From: Chitinophagales bacterium
GTDB taxonomy: Bacteria; Bacteroidota; Bacteroidia; Chitinophagales; JADIYW01
NCBI GenBank assembly: GCA_019694955.1
Contig: JAIBAX010000040.1
Coordinates: 1 to 42,797, forward strand
DNA: 42,797 nucleotides
Reading direction: 5' to 3'
Below are positions 1-8,736 of this stretch, one piece after another (position 1 is the first letter of the stretch; each line of letters begins with the position of its first letter). The position numbers were made by a program, and so were the translations under genes. The notes beneath the pieces were generated by a model. It had not been told where the DNA came from, did not search any database, and saw only the letters and a list, made by a program, of their open reading frames with translations.

Positions 1-2818
1 CTATTGTTACCGTTTCATTCCCGTTTGGATTTATAAAAGTAATGTTAAGGGTTTGTCTATCTAAAACGGAAAGGAAAAAATTGAAATAATAGGTGACACC
101 TCTGATGGAGTCAGGTGGAATGCTAAATACGGGATTAGGAACATTCGTTAATGTCAGTGCTAGTTGACCGCTTACCGGATTGTAACTAAAATTGTTTAAA
201 ACAACCTCCGCTGTGTTACCCGTTGAACATCTTCGTGTAAGTAATGACGCAGCACCGTCTATATCGTAGATAGAGTCTTTAAACACCATGGGAAAGTTAA
301 CTGTTTGGGCATCGGAACCGGGAAACTTCACCCATTTATCATTGAAACCGGTGCGCACCTTGAAGCGTTGTGTTTCTTTACAATGTAGCACATAGGATGT
401 ATCTATATTAATAGGAACGACAATTATATATTTCCCATCAGTACTTGTTATGCTGCTACCACCATCTTCGTTAGCAGTTACCAAGATATTACTAAAATCC
501 TTGTCGCCACTATCATAGATGGTGTTGTTATTCATATCTAGAAATACGTTCCCTTGGACTAAGTACTCTTTGTAGGCTTGGTTAAATTGAAACATAAATA
601 TGCCCATATTATTAAAGTAAAAAATGTTTGGATATTGGTTGTTGTCCATGTCATTAATGGCTCCGGTATTTGACAATACATATGCACCTGCATCAATATA
701 GGAACGATAATCAAAGGTGCTAGTAGTATATGTTTCAAAAAGATTTCCTGTGTTCTCTACATTTATTACATAATTTATCGTCGCATCATTAACAAAATAC
801 ATAAGATCTATATCTCCGTCATTATCATAATCGGTTGGATAAACACGTGAATAACCATCAGGATAACTATCAAGTACTTTATTGAAATTTCTATGAATAG
901 GTGCGCCAAAACCAGATGAACTACCTAACATCAAATAACTTCCTGAAAGTTCCATATATCCCTCAAAAAAGATATCTAAATATCCGTCTAAATTATAATC
1001 AAAGGCATTAAAAATTACATTTTGGATACCAAATTGTAGATCTTTAGGCATTATCTGGGAAATATGTGCGAAGGAATTAGTTCCATCATTTCTAAAAATA
1101 TCGTATGTTTTTTGGAAACATTCATAAGTAAATATATCAACATCAGCGTCATTATCAATATCCTGAACAATAATTGTCCTTGTGCGTATATAACTGTTAC
1201 TTTCTTGAGGTACGTTGCCTAAAACAACCTGTGAGCCGAACAAGCCGTTTCCTAAATTTCGTTGCCAAAATAAAAAATTGGTTCTGTTTAATCCAACTAA
1301 ATCTGTCAATCCGTCCTTATCTATATCTGACAACTGATATTGTCTGCAAGAAATTGGGTTTCCATTATTGAGTAAATAGCCTTTATAGTGATAATGATTC
1401 AAACTGTCATACTCATATAATGTAAGAAGAGAATCTGCATCAAGATTAATAAAATCCAAATTTCCATCATTGTTCATGTCAAAGTACTCAATATCTGAGG
1501 TATGGAAACTTAAACTATCAGGATCTTTTAAACCTTTGATATGATGTAAGCCTGCAAAACGGGAAGCCCCAATATTTTCAATCCAGTAAGGTGGGTACTT
1601 ATAAAAATAGTTTGCATTACATGCAATGTCTAGGTCTCCATCTTTATCCATATCCTGAAAGGGATGAACTAACAAAGGTTCTTGATGAAAATAAAAACCA
1701 ACAGTAGTAAAACTACCGCTCCTTAAAACTTTAAGCGCGGGCTTTATCTCCAACTGATACCATTCCGTTCTAGTAATATACTCAGGAATGCTATCATTAT
1801 TAATATCGGCAAAAATATTTCCATTTTTTCTAAATAAAGGTATTCCTCCCAAGTTAAACTTTTCCCAATTAGATGCAGTTTGTAAGTAGCAAAAGGAATC
1901 AACTCCTATAATGTCTTGCCATCCATTGTTGTCAATATCAATTACCTGAAAAGAATTTCCGCCTTTAATACCGATTGAACGCTTTTGCCATGTCTGATCT
2001 GACCCTTTATCTGCGATAAAGATTGAATCGGAAGCGAACACTATCTCATTATCGGCATCTTCGTCCATGTTTGTAACGCTGATGGTTGACTTATACATAT
2101 CCAAAAATTGATTTGTATAAACACTTTTTGAAACTTCTAAAAGTGTATCCGCTCTTCCAAACATACCATTTCCTAAATTTTTACAATAAATTAGTTGGTT
2201 ATATCCTTCTGAAAATATCTCTGGGAGAGAATCATTGTCAATATCCCCAAAACTAGCTAATGAAACTCTTAATTGAGTATAACTTGATACTCGTGAAAAA
2301 GAAAAATCTCCATTACTTAAATATACTATAATTGAATCTAAATTAGTAAAGATAAAATCATCCAATTGATCATTATTTAAATCTATCTCCTTAAAAATTG
2401 CATTATAAATACTGCTTTGCGGTTGTATCTCACCCTTTAATTCAAAATTAAAATTGCCCTTGTTTTGATATATTTTAAAGTTATTAAAGAAATCTAATAA
2501 TCCATCATTATTATAATCTCCACAAGTCAAATACCCTTCAAAATAAATTGAAGCCTTGAACCCTGTCGCTTTTGGATTGGCAAACTTAAAATCACCTAAG
2601 TTCTCTTGCGTGTAAAAATTCCCTTCAATTGTATTAGGTCCTCTATCTAAATAGATAACATCTAAATCCAAATCTCCATCTAGGTCAAGATAGAATGTAC
2701 TACTACCATATTCCCAAGAAGAACTGTTTATTTTTATATCCGTTTTTATGAAAGGATTTTGTGCATGTGCCCATATAATTATTGTACTAAACAAAGCACT
2801 AACAAATAGTTTTCTCAT
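1..2818 (-). CDS. Secreted FG-GAP/VCBS repeat protein, C-terminus outside window
   Basis: Reading from the ATG at 2818, the frame stays open for about 939 codons and leaves the window, so the C-terminus is not visible. Residues 1-20 are a signal peptide ending WAHAQ. The body is a long run of repeats with calcium-loop-like acidic motifs such as DLDGDLDLDVI, DYNNDGLLDF, DIDNDSLPEI, DMDKDGDLDI and DYDNDGDIDL, typical of FG-GAP/VCBS beta-propellers in secreted or surface proteins. Around residue 750 a segment beginning GNVFLDMNNNTIYDSGD resembles SdrD-B/Cna-B-like modules. A T9SS sorting domain would be expected beyond the edge, by analogy with the neighbouring gene, but cannot be seen. The likely role is adhesion or binding at the cell surface; the ligand is unknown. 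Confidence 0.88.
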   Translation of the reverse strand, partial: MRKLFVSALFSTIIIWAHAQNPFIKTDIKINSSSWEYGSSTFYLDLDGDLDLDVIYLDRGPNTIEGNFYTQENLGDFKFANPKATGFKASIYFEGYLTCGDYNNDGLLDFFNNFKIYQNKGNFNFELKGEIQPQSSIYNAIFKEIDLNNDQLDDFIFTNLDSIIVYLSNGDFSFSRVSSYTQLRVSLASFGDIDNDSLPEIFSEGYNQLIYCKNLGNGMFGRADTLLEVSKSVYTNQFLDMYKSTISVTNMDEDADNEIVFASDSIFIADKGSDQTWQKRSIGIKGGNSFQVIDIDNNGWQDIIGVDSFCYLQTASNWEKFNLGGIPLFRKNGNIFADINNDSIPEYITRTEWYQLEIKPALKVLRSGSFTTVGFYFHQEPLLVHPFQDMDKDGDLDIACNANYFYKYPPYWIENIGASRFAGLHHIKGLKDPDSLSFHTSDIEYFDMNNDGNLDFINLDADSLLTLYEYDSLNHYHYKGYLLNNGNPISCRQYQLSDIDKDGLTDLVGLNRTNFLFWQRNLGNGLFGSQVVLGNVPQESNSYIRTRTIIVQDIDNDADVDIFTYECFQKTYDIFRNDGTNSFAHISQIMPKDLQFGIQNVIFNAFDYNLDGYLDIFFEGYMELSGSYLMLGSSSGFGAPIHRNFNKVLDSYPDGYSRVYPTDYDNDGDIDLMYFVNDATINYVINVENTGNLFETYTTSTFDYRSYIDAGAYVLSNTGAINDMDNNQYPNIFYFNNMGIFMFQFNQAYKEYLVQGNVFLDMNNNTIYDSGDKDFSNILVTANEDGGSSITSTDGKYIIVVPINIDTSYVLHCKETQRFKVRTGFNDKWVKFPGSDAQTVNFPMVFKDSIYDIDGAASLLTRRCSTGNTAEVVLNNFSYNPVSGQLALTLTNVPNPVFSIPPDSIRGVTYYFNFFLSVLDRQTLNITFINPNGNETVTI

Positions 2819-2881
2819 TTTATATTTTTTATTTTGCTATAAAAATCTTATTATACTTCTCATTAAAATAAATCTCATCTT

Positions 2882-3481
2882 CTACTCTACCACCACCTTT
2901 GCCGTACCCACTAATACGCCATTAGCTGTAAGGTGAACCAAGTAAACCCCTGATGACAAATCACTTATATCGGTGCGCAATGTATTGCTTTCGTTTAATT
3001 GCCTTACTTCGCTGCGGATGGTTTTTCCTGAGATGTCTGTAATCTGCAACGCTATTTGTTTCTCTGCTGTATAGTCTTCTAATTGTATGTATAATTCGCC
3101 TGTCGTTGGATTGGGATAGTACTTGATATTGGTTACTTTTTCTATATTGACATATGTTGGAACGGATGTAATGTATGTGATAAAGGCATTATAATCGCCA
3201 TAAATAAAGTTATTCCCACTGATTTGCTCAGTCGAAGAATATTTTAGTGTTGTAGGTTCTAGGAATCTATAATTTCCGATATTCTCTGCAACATATAAAG
3301 TTATATTCGCAAATCCGCTTTGTTCTTTATGGTATATTGCATCCAAATCGATATACTGTGGGTTAGAGCCCCATGGTTGCCACAATGCTTTGTCCTGAAT
3401 AGTCTTAGCCACAAAAGGATTTTGTGCATGTACCAGCATCACAAACATGCAGCATAACATGCCGAGAAATATTTTTTTCAT
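2882..3481 (-). CDS. Miniature FG-GAP-family protein with T9SS type A sorting domain
   Basis: 199 residues. The signal peptide ends in VHAQ, and the mature start QNPFV matches QNPFI of the downstream FG-GAP protein. Residues 20-97 follow the first ~90 residues of that protein: a W plus aromatic, an (I/L)DLD strand, an ENIGNYRFLEP versus ENLGDFKFANP match, then a GDYN motif. Residues ~118-199 are a Por secretion system C-terminal sorting domain (YYPNPTTGELYIQ, ITDISGKTI, LSSGVYLVHL, final KVVVE). The propeller that fills hundreds of residues in the neighbour is missing, so this looks like an internally deleted paralogue or a minimal secreted protein. It lies 63 bp upstream of the large gene on the same strand and may be co-transcribed. 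Function unknown. Confidence 0.82.
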   Translation of the reverse strand: MKKIFLGMLCCMFVMLVHAQNPFVAKTIQDKALWQPWGSNPQYIDLDAIYHKEQSGFANITLYVAENIGNYRFLEPTTLKYSSTEQISGNNFIYGDYNAFITYITSVPTYVNIEKVTNIKYYPNPTTGELYIQLEDYTAEKQIALQITDISGKTIRSEVRQLNESNTLRTDISDLSSGVYLVHLTANGVLVGTAKVVVE

Positions 3482-3722
3482 TTTACCTCATTTTGTGTAG
3501 AAGTCCTTTCAAGCAATTTTTTATAAAATTAATTGATTTTTTTTATAGAAACTGAGAAAAATTTATGTTAAAATTAATTGACTTTTTGAGCAGAATATAT
3601 GTATTTTATTGATTTACAAATGCTTAAACAATTAAGTGCCGGGTGGGTAGCCCGACACCGTTTCAAAAAAGGAGTAAAATATTATGCGCATTGATGCCAT
3701 TCAATAAAATAATCCATCCCAT

Positions 3723-3766
3723 CAGTTCCTTTGAATAATTCTATTTAGAACAGCTCAAAGGAACTG
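3723..3766. repeat. Perfect 12-bp inverted repeat
   Basis: Left arm 3723-3734 and right arm 3755-3766 are exact complements around a 20-nt loop. There is no T-run, so this is not a standard terminator. It could be a protein-binding site or the remnant of a mobile element; no transposase is nearby. Confidence 0.55.
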
Positions 3767-4185
3767 TCATAAGGAAGGTAACGCTACCCAAACAATTGGT
3801 TGAGTTTCAGTGAGAGGTCGTTCACTTTGGGGACGTTATATAACAACAAACTGCTGTTTAATTTTCTGTGGTTTCCATTGAAATACACATCATGTCTATA
3901 CATCACGATGCTTCGCATAAACAATAGAAAAGCTTTCAAAAATGCTTGTAAAACAAGGTGGGTAATTATGAATCGGCTTGTTCTGGCGTTCTTCATAATG
4001 GTTAATTTTAGGTTGTAAGCATAAATTTACAAAATGTTTTTTAACACTTGTATTAATCAAATGTTATTGATATTTAACAAGTTAAATATTGATTTGTCAA
4101 TGATTGACGTATAAACTATTAACTAAAACCGCGTAGAAGTCTTTAGTTTTTTGCCATTGGTAAAAAGTCATTCTCAGCAAAAATT

Positions 4186-4573
4186 CCCATTATTTAGTAC
4201 AGCGATATTCGTATTGCGTTTTGCGACAAGTTACTGTGAACTGTCAAGAATGAACTTTTTGCCACGAATGCCAAATTTTCAAATTTCCAAATCTTCAAAT
4301 TTCCAAATCTTCACATCCCATTTATTAGTACAGCGTTATTCATATTGCGTTTTGCGACAAGTTTTGCGAAATATAAACAATCAACTGCTTTGCCACGAAT
4401 GCACGAATTTTCACATCTTCAAATTTCCAAATCTTCAAATCCCATTTATTAGTACAGCGATATTCGTATTGCGTAGTGCGACAAGTTTTGCGAACCGTAA
4501 ACAATCAACTGCTTTGCCACGAATGCCAAATTTTCACATTTTCACATTTCCAAATTTCCAAATTTCCAAATCC
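4186..4573. repeat. Three tandem ~125-bp imperfect repeats with embedded octamers
   Basis: Copies begin at 4186, 4317 and 4441 with CCCATT(T)ATTAGTACAGCG, so the period is 131 then 124 bp. Each copy continues with a TATTCGTATTGCG-like stretch, TGCGACAAGTT, then TTTGCCACGAATGC, and ends in phased octamers of the form CCAAATTT/TCAAATCT (best seen at 4271-4318). The octamer is the reverse complement of the one repeated at 25573-25684. The open frame across this stretch only reflects the repeats. Confidence 0.8.
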
Positions 4574-4761
4574 TCCGTGAACCGTCATCTGTGAACAAAA
4601 AAACACCTTCCACCATATTTAAGTTAAATTTTCTTCACTTAACTTTTTTTTCAACCTATAAAACCATGATTTTCAGAACAAGGAAGCCTTTGCCCATTTT
4701 ATCAACACTTGATGTGGGTAATTAGCAGAAAAAGTCTGGCTTACATCGATGAAAATAGCTT

Positions 4762-4769
4762 TATATTTG
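4762..4769 (+). promoter_or_regulatory. Bacteroidota -7 box (TATATTTG) for the hydrolase-par operon
   Basis: TATATTTG matches the Bacteroidota sigma-70 -7 consensus TAnnTTTG exactly. It would place the transcription start near 4776, about 50 nt before the ATG at 4829. No good -33 TTTG is seen at the usual distance. Confidence 0.5.
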
Positions 4770-4771
4770 CC

Positions 4772-4802
4772 GTGAAACATTTGCCTGTGAAACATTTTTC
4801 AC
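4772..4802. promoter_or_regulatory. Direct GTGAAACA repeats at the predicted transcription start, parS half-site-like
   Basis: GTGAAACAT occurs at 4772-4780 and again at 4787-4795, in a 15-nt direct repeat (TTGCCGTGAAACAT / TTGCCTGTGAAACAT). The second copy is followed by TTTTTCAC, making the inverted pair GTGAAA (4787-4792) and TTTCAC (4797-4802). GTGAAACA is the right half of the bacterial parS site. Because parA-parB lie downstream, this may be a ParB-related or autoregulatory operator. A full 16-bp parS is not present here. Confidence 0.35.
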
Positions 4803-4828
4803 CTTAAAGGAAAAATAAAATTAAAGAT

Positions 4829-5512
4829 ATGAAGTTAGCTTATTTTGGTCATTCATGCTTTCTTTTGGAAATAAAAGGTACAAAAATCCTTTTCGACCCC
4901 TTTATTAGTGGTAACGAATTGGCTAAGGGGAAAGTGGATATTCACACCATCGAAGCCGATTTCATCTTTATCTCCCACGGACATGGCGACCATATCGCTG
5001 ATGCTCCTGCCATCGCTAACAGAACTGGCGCAAAAGTAATCGCCGCATATGAAGTATGCAGTTGGTTAGAAGTACAAGGCGTAAAAAATTGCCATCCTGT
5101 TAACCATGGCGGTCGCTTAACCTTCGATTTTGGCTCGGTGAAATTCACTAATGCCATCCATAGTTCCAGTATGCCCGACGGCACTTATGGTGGCAACCCA
5201 ATAGGTTTTTATATCGAAACCACCGAAAAAAACATTTACTACTCGGGTGATACAGCACTCACCTACGACATGAAATTATTGGCAGATTACGGGAAAGTAG
5301 ATGTCGCATTGCTGCCCGTAGGGGATAATTTTACTATGGGTTACGAAGATGCTTGCATCGCCGCACATTTTGTCAACACCCAACATGTAATCGCCCTCCA
5401 CTATGATACATTTGGCTATATCGTCATCGACAAAGTTGCAGCAAAGGCGCATTTCGAGCAACAAGGTAAAACGCTTTCTTTTGTAGAAATTGGAAATAGT
5501 ATTCAACTTTAA
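4829..5512 (+). CDS. Metal-dependent hydrolase, metallo-beta-lactamase fold (UPF0173 family)
   Basis: 227 residues, the full length of the UPF0173/YtkL-like family of stand-alone metallo-beta-lactamase-fold hydrolases. The start MKLAYFGHSCFLLE is characteristic. The metal-binding motif SHGHGDH is at residues 49-55, a further ligand region includes NAIHSSS and YSGDTAL, and a late histidine lies in IALHYDTFG. The protein is cytosolic with no signal peptide; its substrate is unknown. It begins ~50 nt after the predicted promoter and ends 12 nt before the parA start, so it is probably the first gene of the par operon. The ATG is supported by the family N-terminus. Confidence 0.9.
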   Translation: MKLAYFGHSCFLLEIKGTKILFDPFISGNELAKGKVDIHTIEADFIFISHGHGDHIADAPAIANRTGAKVIAAYEVCSWLEVQGVKNCHPVNHGGRLTFDFGSVKFTNAIHSSSMPDGTYGGNPIGFYIETTEKNIYYSGDTALTYDMKLLADYGKVDVALLPVGDNFTMGYEDACIAAHFVNTQHVIALHYDTFGYIVIDKVAAKAHFEQQGKTLSFVEIGNSIQL

Positions 5513-5524
5513 CGCATAAAATTT

Positions 5525-6340
5525 TTGATAGTGAAAAAAATAATTAGCATAGCCAATCAAAAAGGTGGTGTTGGCAAAACTACCACCGCCATCAACCTGG
5601 CAGCGAGCCTGGCCATTTTGGAATACAAAACACTCCTCATCGATGCTGATCCACAGGCAAACAGTACCAGTGGTTGTGGTTTCGACCCAAAATCTGTAAA
5701 AGTGAGCCTGTATGAATGCCTTATTGATGAGGCAAAACCACAGGATATCATCTTGGAAACAGAAACGCCTAATTTGTATCTTCTTCCCTCCCATTTGGAT
5801 TTAGTAGGTGCAGAAATTGAACTCATCAACCACCCCAATAGAGAAAAAATCCTGAAACTCATGCTGGAAGAAATTAAAGATGATTTCGATTTTGTCATCA
5901 TCGACTGCTCTCCGTCTTTGGGTTTGATTACCGTGAATGCCCTGACCGCTGCCAACTCCGTATTGGTTCCGGTGCAATGTGAGTACTTCGCATTAGAAGG
6001 TCTCGGAAAATTACTCAATACCATAAAAATTGTTCAAAGTAGGTTAAATCCCGAACTGGAAATTGAAGGTATATTATTGACCATGTACGACCAAAGGCTC
6101 AACCTCTCCAATCAAGTAGTATCTGAGGTGAAAAGAAGATTCTCCGAATCCGTTTTCGATACAGTTATACACCGCAACACCAGATTAGGAGAAGCACAAA
6201 GTCTTCGTACACCGATTGTTATGTATGATGCAGAGAGCAAAGGTGCTATCAACTATTTAAACCTCGCCAGAGAAATACTGCAAAAATCCAATTTTACGCA
6301 GATTGCTTCAAGTGATAAAATATTAAATTTCAATGAGTAA
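5525..6340 (+). CDS. parA: Chromosome-partitioning ATPase ParA (Soj)
   Basis: 271 residues. The deviant Walker A KGGVGKTT is at residues 13-20, switch I-like DADPQAN follows, and a Walker B-like segment reads FVIIDCSPSLG. These are standard ParA/Soj features: an ATP-dependent, DNA-binding dimer that positions ParB-parS complexes and the replication origin. The start is not ATG. TTG at 5525 or GTG at 5531 are possible, and GTG gives the more usual N-terminus (KKIISIANQKGG). The 3' end overlaps parB by 8 nt, indicating translational coupling. The gene lies directly after the hydrolase and before parB. Confidence 0.95.
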   Translation: MIVKKIISIANQKGGVGKTTTAINLAASLAILEYKTLLIDADPQANSTSGCGFDPKSVKVSLYECLIDEAKPQDIILETETPNLYLLPSHLDLVGAEIELINHPNREKILKLMLEEIKDDFDFVIIDCSPSLGLITVNALTAANSVLVPVQCEYFALEGLGKLLNTIKIVQSRLNPELEIEGILLTMYDQRLNLSNQVVSEVKRRFSESVFDTVIHRNTRLGEAQSLRTPIVMYDAESKGAINYLNLAREILQKSNFTQIASSDKILNFNE

Positions 6341-7247
6341 GATTAGAAAAGAGCGCTTAGGACTAGGTATTCGCGCATTGTTGTCAGATATCGACGAAGA
6401 AACGGAAACCATAAAAATCAATGAAACAGACGAAGATTCTATCATCAATACGGTAGCGAAGATTCCGTTGGATAAGATTGAAGTAAATCCATTCCAACCG
6501 AGGGTTGATTTCAATGAAGAAGCACTGGCAGACCTAGCACAATCTATTAAGATACATGGTGTTATACAACCTATCACCGTAAGAAAGATTGGCAAAAGCC
6601 ACTTCCAACTCATCGCTGGAGAACGCAGGTTGCGCGCCTCCAAAATGGCAGAACAAACAGACATCCCCGCCTATGTTAGAGATGCCAACGATCAGGAATC
6701 TTTAGAAATAGCACTCATTGAAAACATTCAAAGAGAAGACCTAAATGCGATGGAAATTGCTATCAACTACAAAAGGTTGATTGATGAATGTTCCCAAACA
6801 CATGAGATAGTAGCAGAAAGGCTCGGCAAAGACCGTTCTACCATCACCAACTATTTGAGGTTGTTAAAACTTCCACCGGAAATACAACAAGCCCTTAAAG
6901 GTAGAAGCCTCAGCATGGGACATGCGCGCGCGCTGATTGCCATCAGTGAAGTAGAAAAGCAACTGTATGCCTTCAAGGAAATAGAATCTAAAGGATTATC
7001 CGTGCGCAAAGCGGAAGATTTAGTGCGTGTACTTACAAAAGGTTCTCTTTTCCCGGAAAAAAAAGGCGTAGATAAGAAAGAAGAACAACTGCCCGTAGCG
7101 CACAAAGAAATACAGAAAAGACTCATGGATTACCTTGAAACAAGGGTTAAACTGAAAAGAACCCGACAAGGAAAAGGAGAAATTATCATACCCTTCTATT
7201 CTGACAACGATTTAAATCGGTTGTTGGCATTGATTGAAAATGAATAA
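6333..7247 (+). CDS. parB: Chromosome-partitioning protein ParB (Spo0J)
   Basis: 304 residues, the usual ParB length. Conserved segments appear in order: IEVNPFQPR (about 49-57), the CTP-binding GERRLRA (96-102), ENIQRE, then a helix-turn-helix around VAERLGKDRSTITNYLRLLKL, and a C-terminal dimerisation region with a basic stretch. ParB loads at parS and spreads as a CTP-dependent clamp, working with ParA. The ATG lies inside the parA 3' end. The 3' end overlaps the next gene by 8-14 nt depending on its start. Confidence 0.96.
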   Translation: MSKIRKERLGLGIRALLSDIDEETETIKINETDEDSIINTVAKIPLDKIEVNPFQPRVDFNEEALADLAQSIKIHGVIQPITVRKIGKSHFQLIAGERRLRASKMAEQTDIPAYVRDANDQESLEIALIENIQREDLNAMEIAINYKRLIDECSQTHEIVAERLGKDRSTITNYLRLLKLPPEIQQALKGRSLSMGHARALIAISEVEKQLYAFKEIESKGLSVRKAEDLVRVLTKGSLFPEKKGVDKKEEQLPVAHKEIQKRLMDYLETRVKLKRTRQGKGEIIIPFYSDNDLNRLLALIENE

Positions 7248-7908
7248 TTCCGTGCGTAGCATTTTATTCCTAATGCTCCTATTTGGCTTATCCTTGAAAA
7301 ATTATGCACAGGAGCAAGATTCCTTTGAACCTGCTGCAATGAAGGATAGTGTTCTTACTAATGATGTCCCAATAACCATTGATACCTTAGAGAAACTGAG
7401 TAAAAAGGAACTTAGAAAAATAAGATTAGATACTTTGCAAGATTGTTTTTCCTGTAAAGATATTTACCCTAAGAAAGTCGCTATGTATGCTGGCATTTGT
7501 CCGGGACTGGGTCAAATTTATAATAGAAAATACTGGAAATTACCTTTAGTGTACGGTGGTTTAGGTGTTGGAATTTATTTTATTGGCAGCACTACCAAAA
7601 ACCTGCGCATTTATAATCAGGCGTTAACCCTTCGTTTAGACACAAATCCGGATACACAGGATCAGTTTGAAAATATCCTTACTGACGACCAACTATACAG
7701 CTTCCGAGACTATTATAGAAGAAATGTACAACTTGCTGTCTTTGGTACGGTATTATGGTGGGGTATCAGTGTAATTGATGCTTCCGTAGATGCCCATCTC
7801 AAATCTTTTGACATCTCTGACGACCTCAGCATGAAAATTCGTCCATCTTTTTTAACAGTAGGTAACACACCTTTTCCTTCCGTAAATGTATCTTTGCGAT
7901 GGCATTAG
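7240..7908 (+). CDS. DUF5683 domain membrane-associated protein
   Basis: About 222 residues from the ATG at 7240 (an in-frame ATG at 7234 is also possible). It has an N-terminal signal sequence ending near NYAQ, a linker with KLSKKELRKIRLD, and then the DUF5683 core: PKKVAMYAGICPGLGQIYN, W(K/R)LPLVYGGLG and YYRRNVQLAVFGTVLWWGIS with two to three hydrophobic segments. The PG-GQ-Y-KYWK motif is characteristic of this Bacteroidota family, which sits between parB and dapB in many members of the phylum. Biochemical role unknown. It overlaps parB and precedes dapB by 6 nt, so it is in the operon. Confidence 0.85.
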   Translation: MNNSVRSILFLMLLFGLSLKNYAQEQDSFEPAAMKDSVLTNDVPITIDTLEKLSKKELRKIRLDTLQDCFSCKDIYPKKVAMYAGICPGLGQIYNRKYWKLPLVYGGLGVGIYFIGSTTKNLRIYNQALTLRLDTNPDTQDQFENILTDDQLYSFRDYYRRNVQLAVFGTVLWWGISVIDASVDAHLKSFDISDDLSMKIRPSFLTVGNTPFPSVNVSLRWH

Positions 7909-7914
7909 ATAAAA

Positions 7915-8667
7915 ATGATAAAAAAAATGAAGATAGCATTGATAGGATATGGTAAAATGGGCAAAGCAATTGAAGAAATTGCTGCTGAACTCAACCACAT
8001 ATCACCGGGACGATTTGATATCAATCAAGTATTTGATTTACATAACCATGGAGAATTAACAGCAGAAAACCTCCAAAAATCTGATGTTGCCATTGAATTT
8101 ACTACACCACATACGGTTGTAGCCAATATCCGCAAATGTTTTGACGCAAATATCCCGGTAGTTGTCGGCAGCACTGGTTGGACACATCAGCTAAAGGAAA
8201 TTCAAGATGAAGCAAACCAATCTGGGAAAACATTTCTCTTTAGTCCAAATTACAGTATTGGTGTAAACATATTCTTTGAAATCAACAGGCAGTTGGCCAC
8301 CATAATGGAACATTATAATGACTATGATGTACTACTGGAAGAAATACATCATACAGAGAAAAAAGATGCACCCAGTGGTACCGGACTATTTGCGGCTTTA
8401 GATATTATCAAAACGCTGAGCAGAAAAGACCAATGGGTTAACGAACATTCCGCACAGCCTTCTACCCTTTCCATCATTTCAAAAAGAGAGGCAGGTGTAC
8501 CCGGCACCCATATTGTCAAGTACCATTCTCCTATTGATGAAATAGAAATTAAACACACCGCCTTCAATAGGAAAGGTTTCGCCTCCGGTGCTTTATTGGC
8601 AGCAGAATGGCTAAAAGATAAAAAAGGGTGTTTTTCCATGGATGATGTTTTGGGATTCAACAAATAA
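7915..8667 (+). CDS. dapB: 4-hydroxy-tetrahydrodipicolinate reductase
   Basis: 250 residues from 7915; the ATG at 7927 gives the more typical N-terminus MKIALIGYGKMGK. The Rossmann NAD(P)H motif GYGKMG follows the start. The active-site motif is at residues 145-156, with HH (145-146), K149 and DAPSGT (151-156) matching the proton donor, lysine and substrate-binding loop of DapB. The enzyme makes tetrahydrodipicolinate in the diaminopimelate/lysine pathway, which supplies peptidoglycan and protein. It sits between DUF5683 and lepB in the conserved cluster. Confidence 0.95.
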   Translation: MIKKMKIALIGYGKMGKAIEEIAAELNHISPGRFDINQVFDLHNHGELTAENLQKSDVAIEFTTPHTVVANIRKCFDANIPVVVGSTGWTHQLKEIQDEANQSGKTFLFSPNYSIGVNIFFEINRQLATIMEHYNDYDVLLEEIHHTEKKDAPSGTGLFAALDIIKTLSRKDQWVNEHSAQPSTLSIISKREAGVPGTHIVKYHSPIDEIEIKHTAFNRKGFASGALLAAEWLKDKKGCFSMDDVLGFNK

Positions 8668-8736
8668 CCATCTACCTCCAAAAAATAATTTGAGTAATTT
8701 AAAATACAGACATATATATCATTCAAACATAACGCT

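Larger units (their letters stand above)
3482..4828. other. Gene-free region with hairpins and repeats
   Basis: No convincing gene. Two inverted repeats stand out: 3636-3643 with 3651-3658 (7 of 8 paired, G+C-rich in A+T-rich surroundings) and a perfect 12-bp pair, 3723-3734 with 3755-3766 (CAGTTCCTTTGA and its complement, 20-nt loop). Neither is followed by a clear T-run on either strand. Antiparallel open frames at 3784-3996 and 3800-4018 overlap each other and show no family resemblance. Three tandem repeats occupy 4186-4573 and a promoter with GTGAAACA repeats lies at 4762-4794; both are listed separately. Confidence 0.6.

Noticed and set aside
1174-1371. Plus-strand open frame
   Set aside because: It lies antisense to the large FG-GAP gene, whose coding signal is far stronger.
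3784-4018. Antiparallel open frames of 70 and 72 codons
   Set aside because: They overlap each other, match no known family by eye, have no promoter and lie in repeat-rich spacer.
4151-4594. 147-codon open frame
   Set aside because: The translation only mirrors the tandem DNA repeats (repeated FQISKSSNFQI-like segments).
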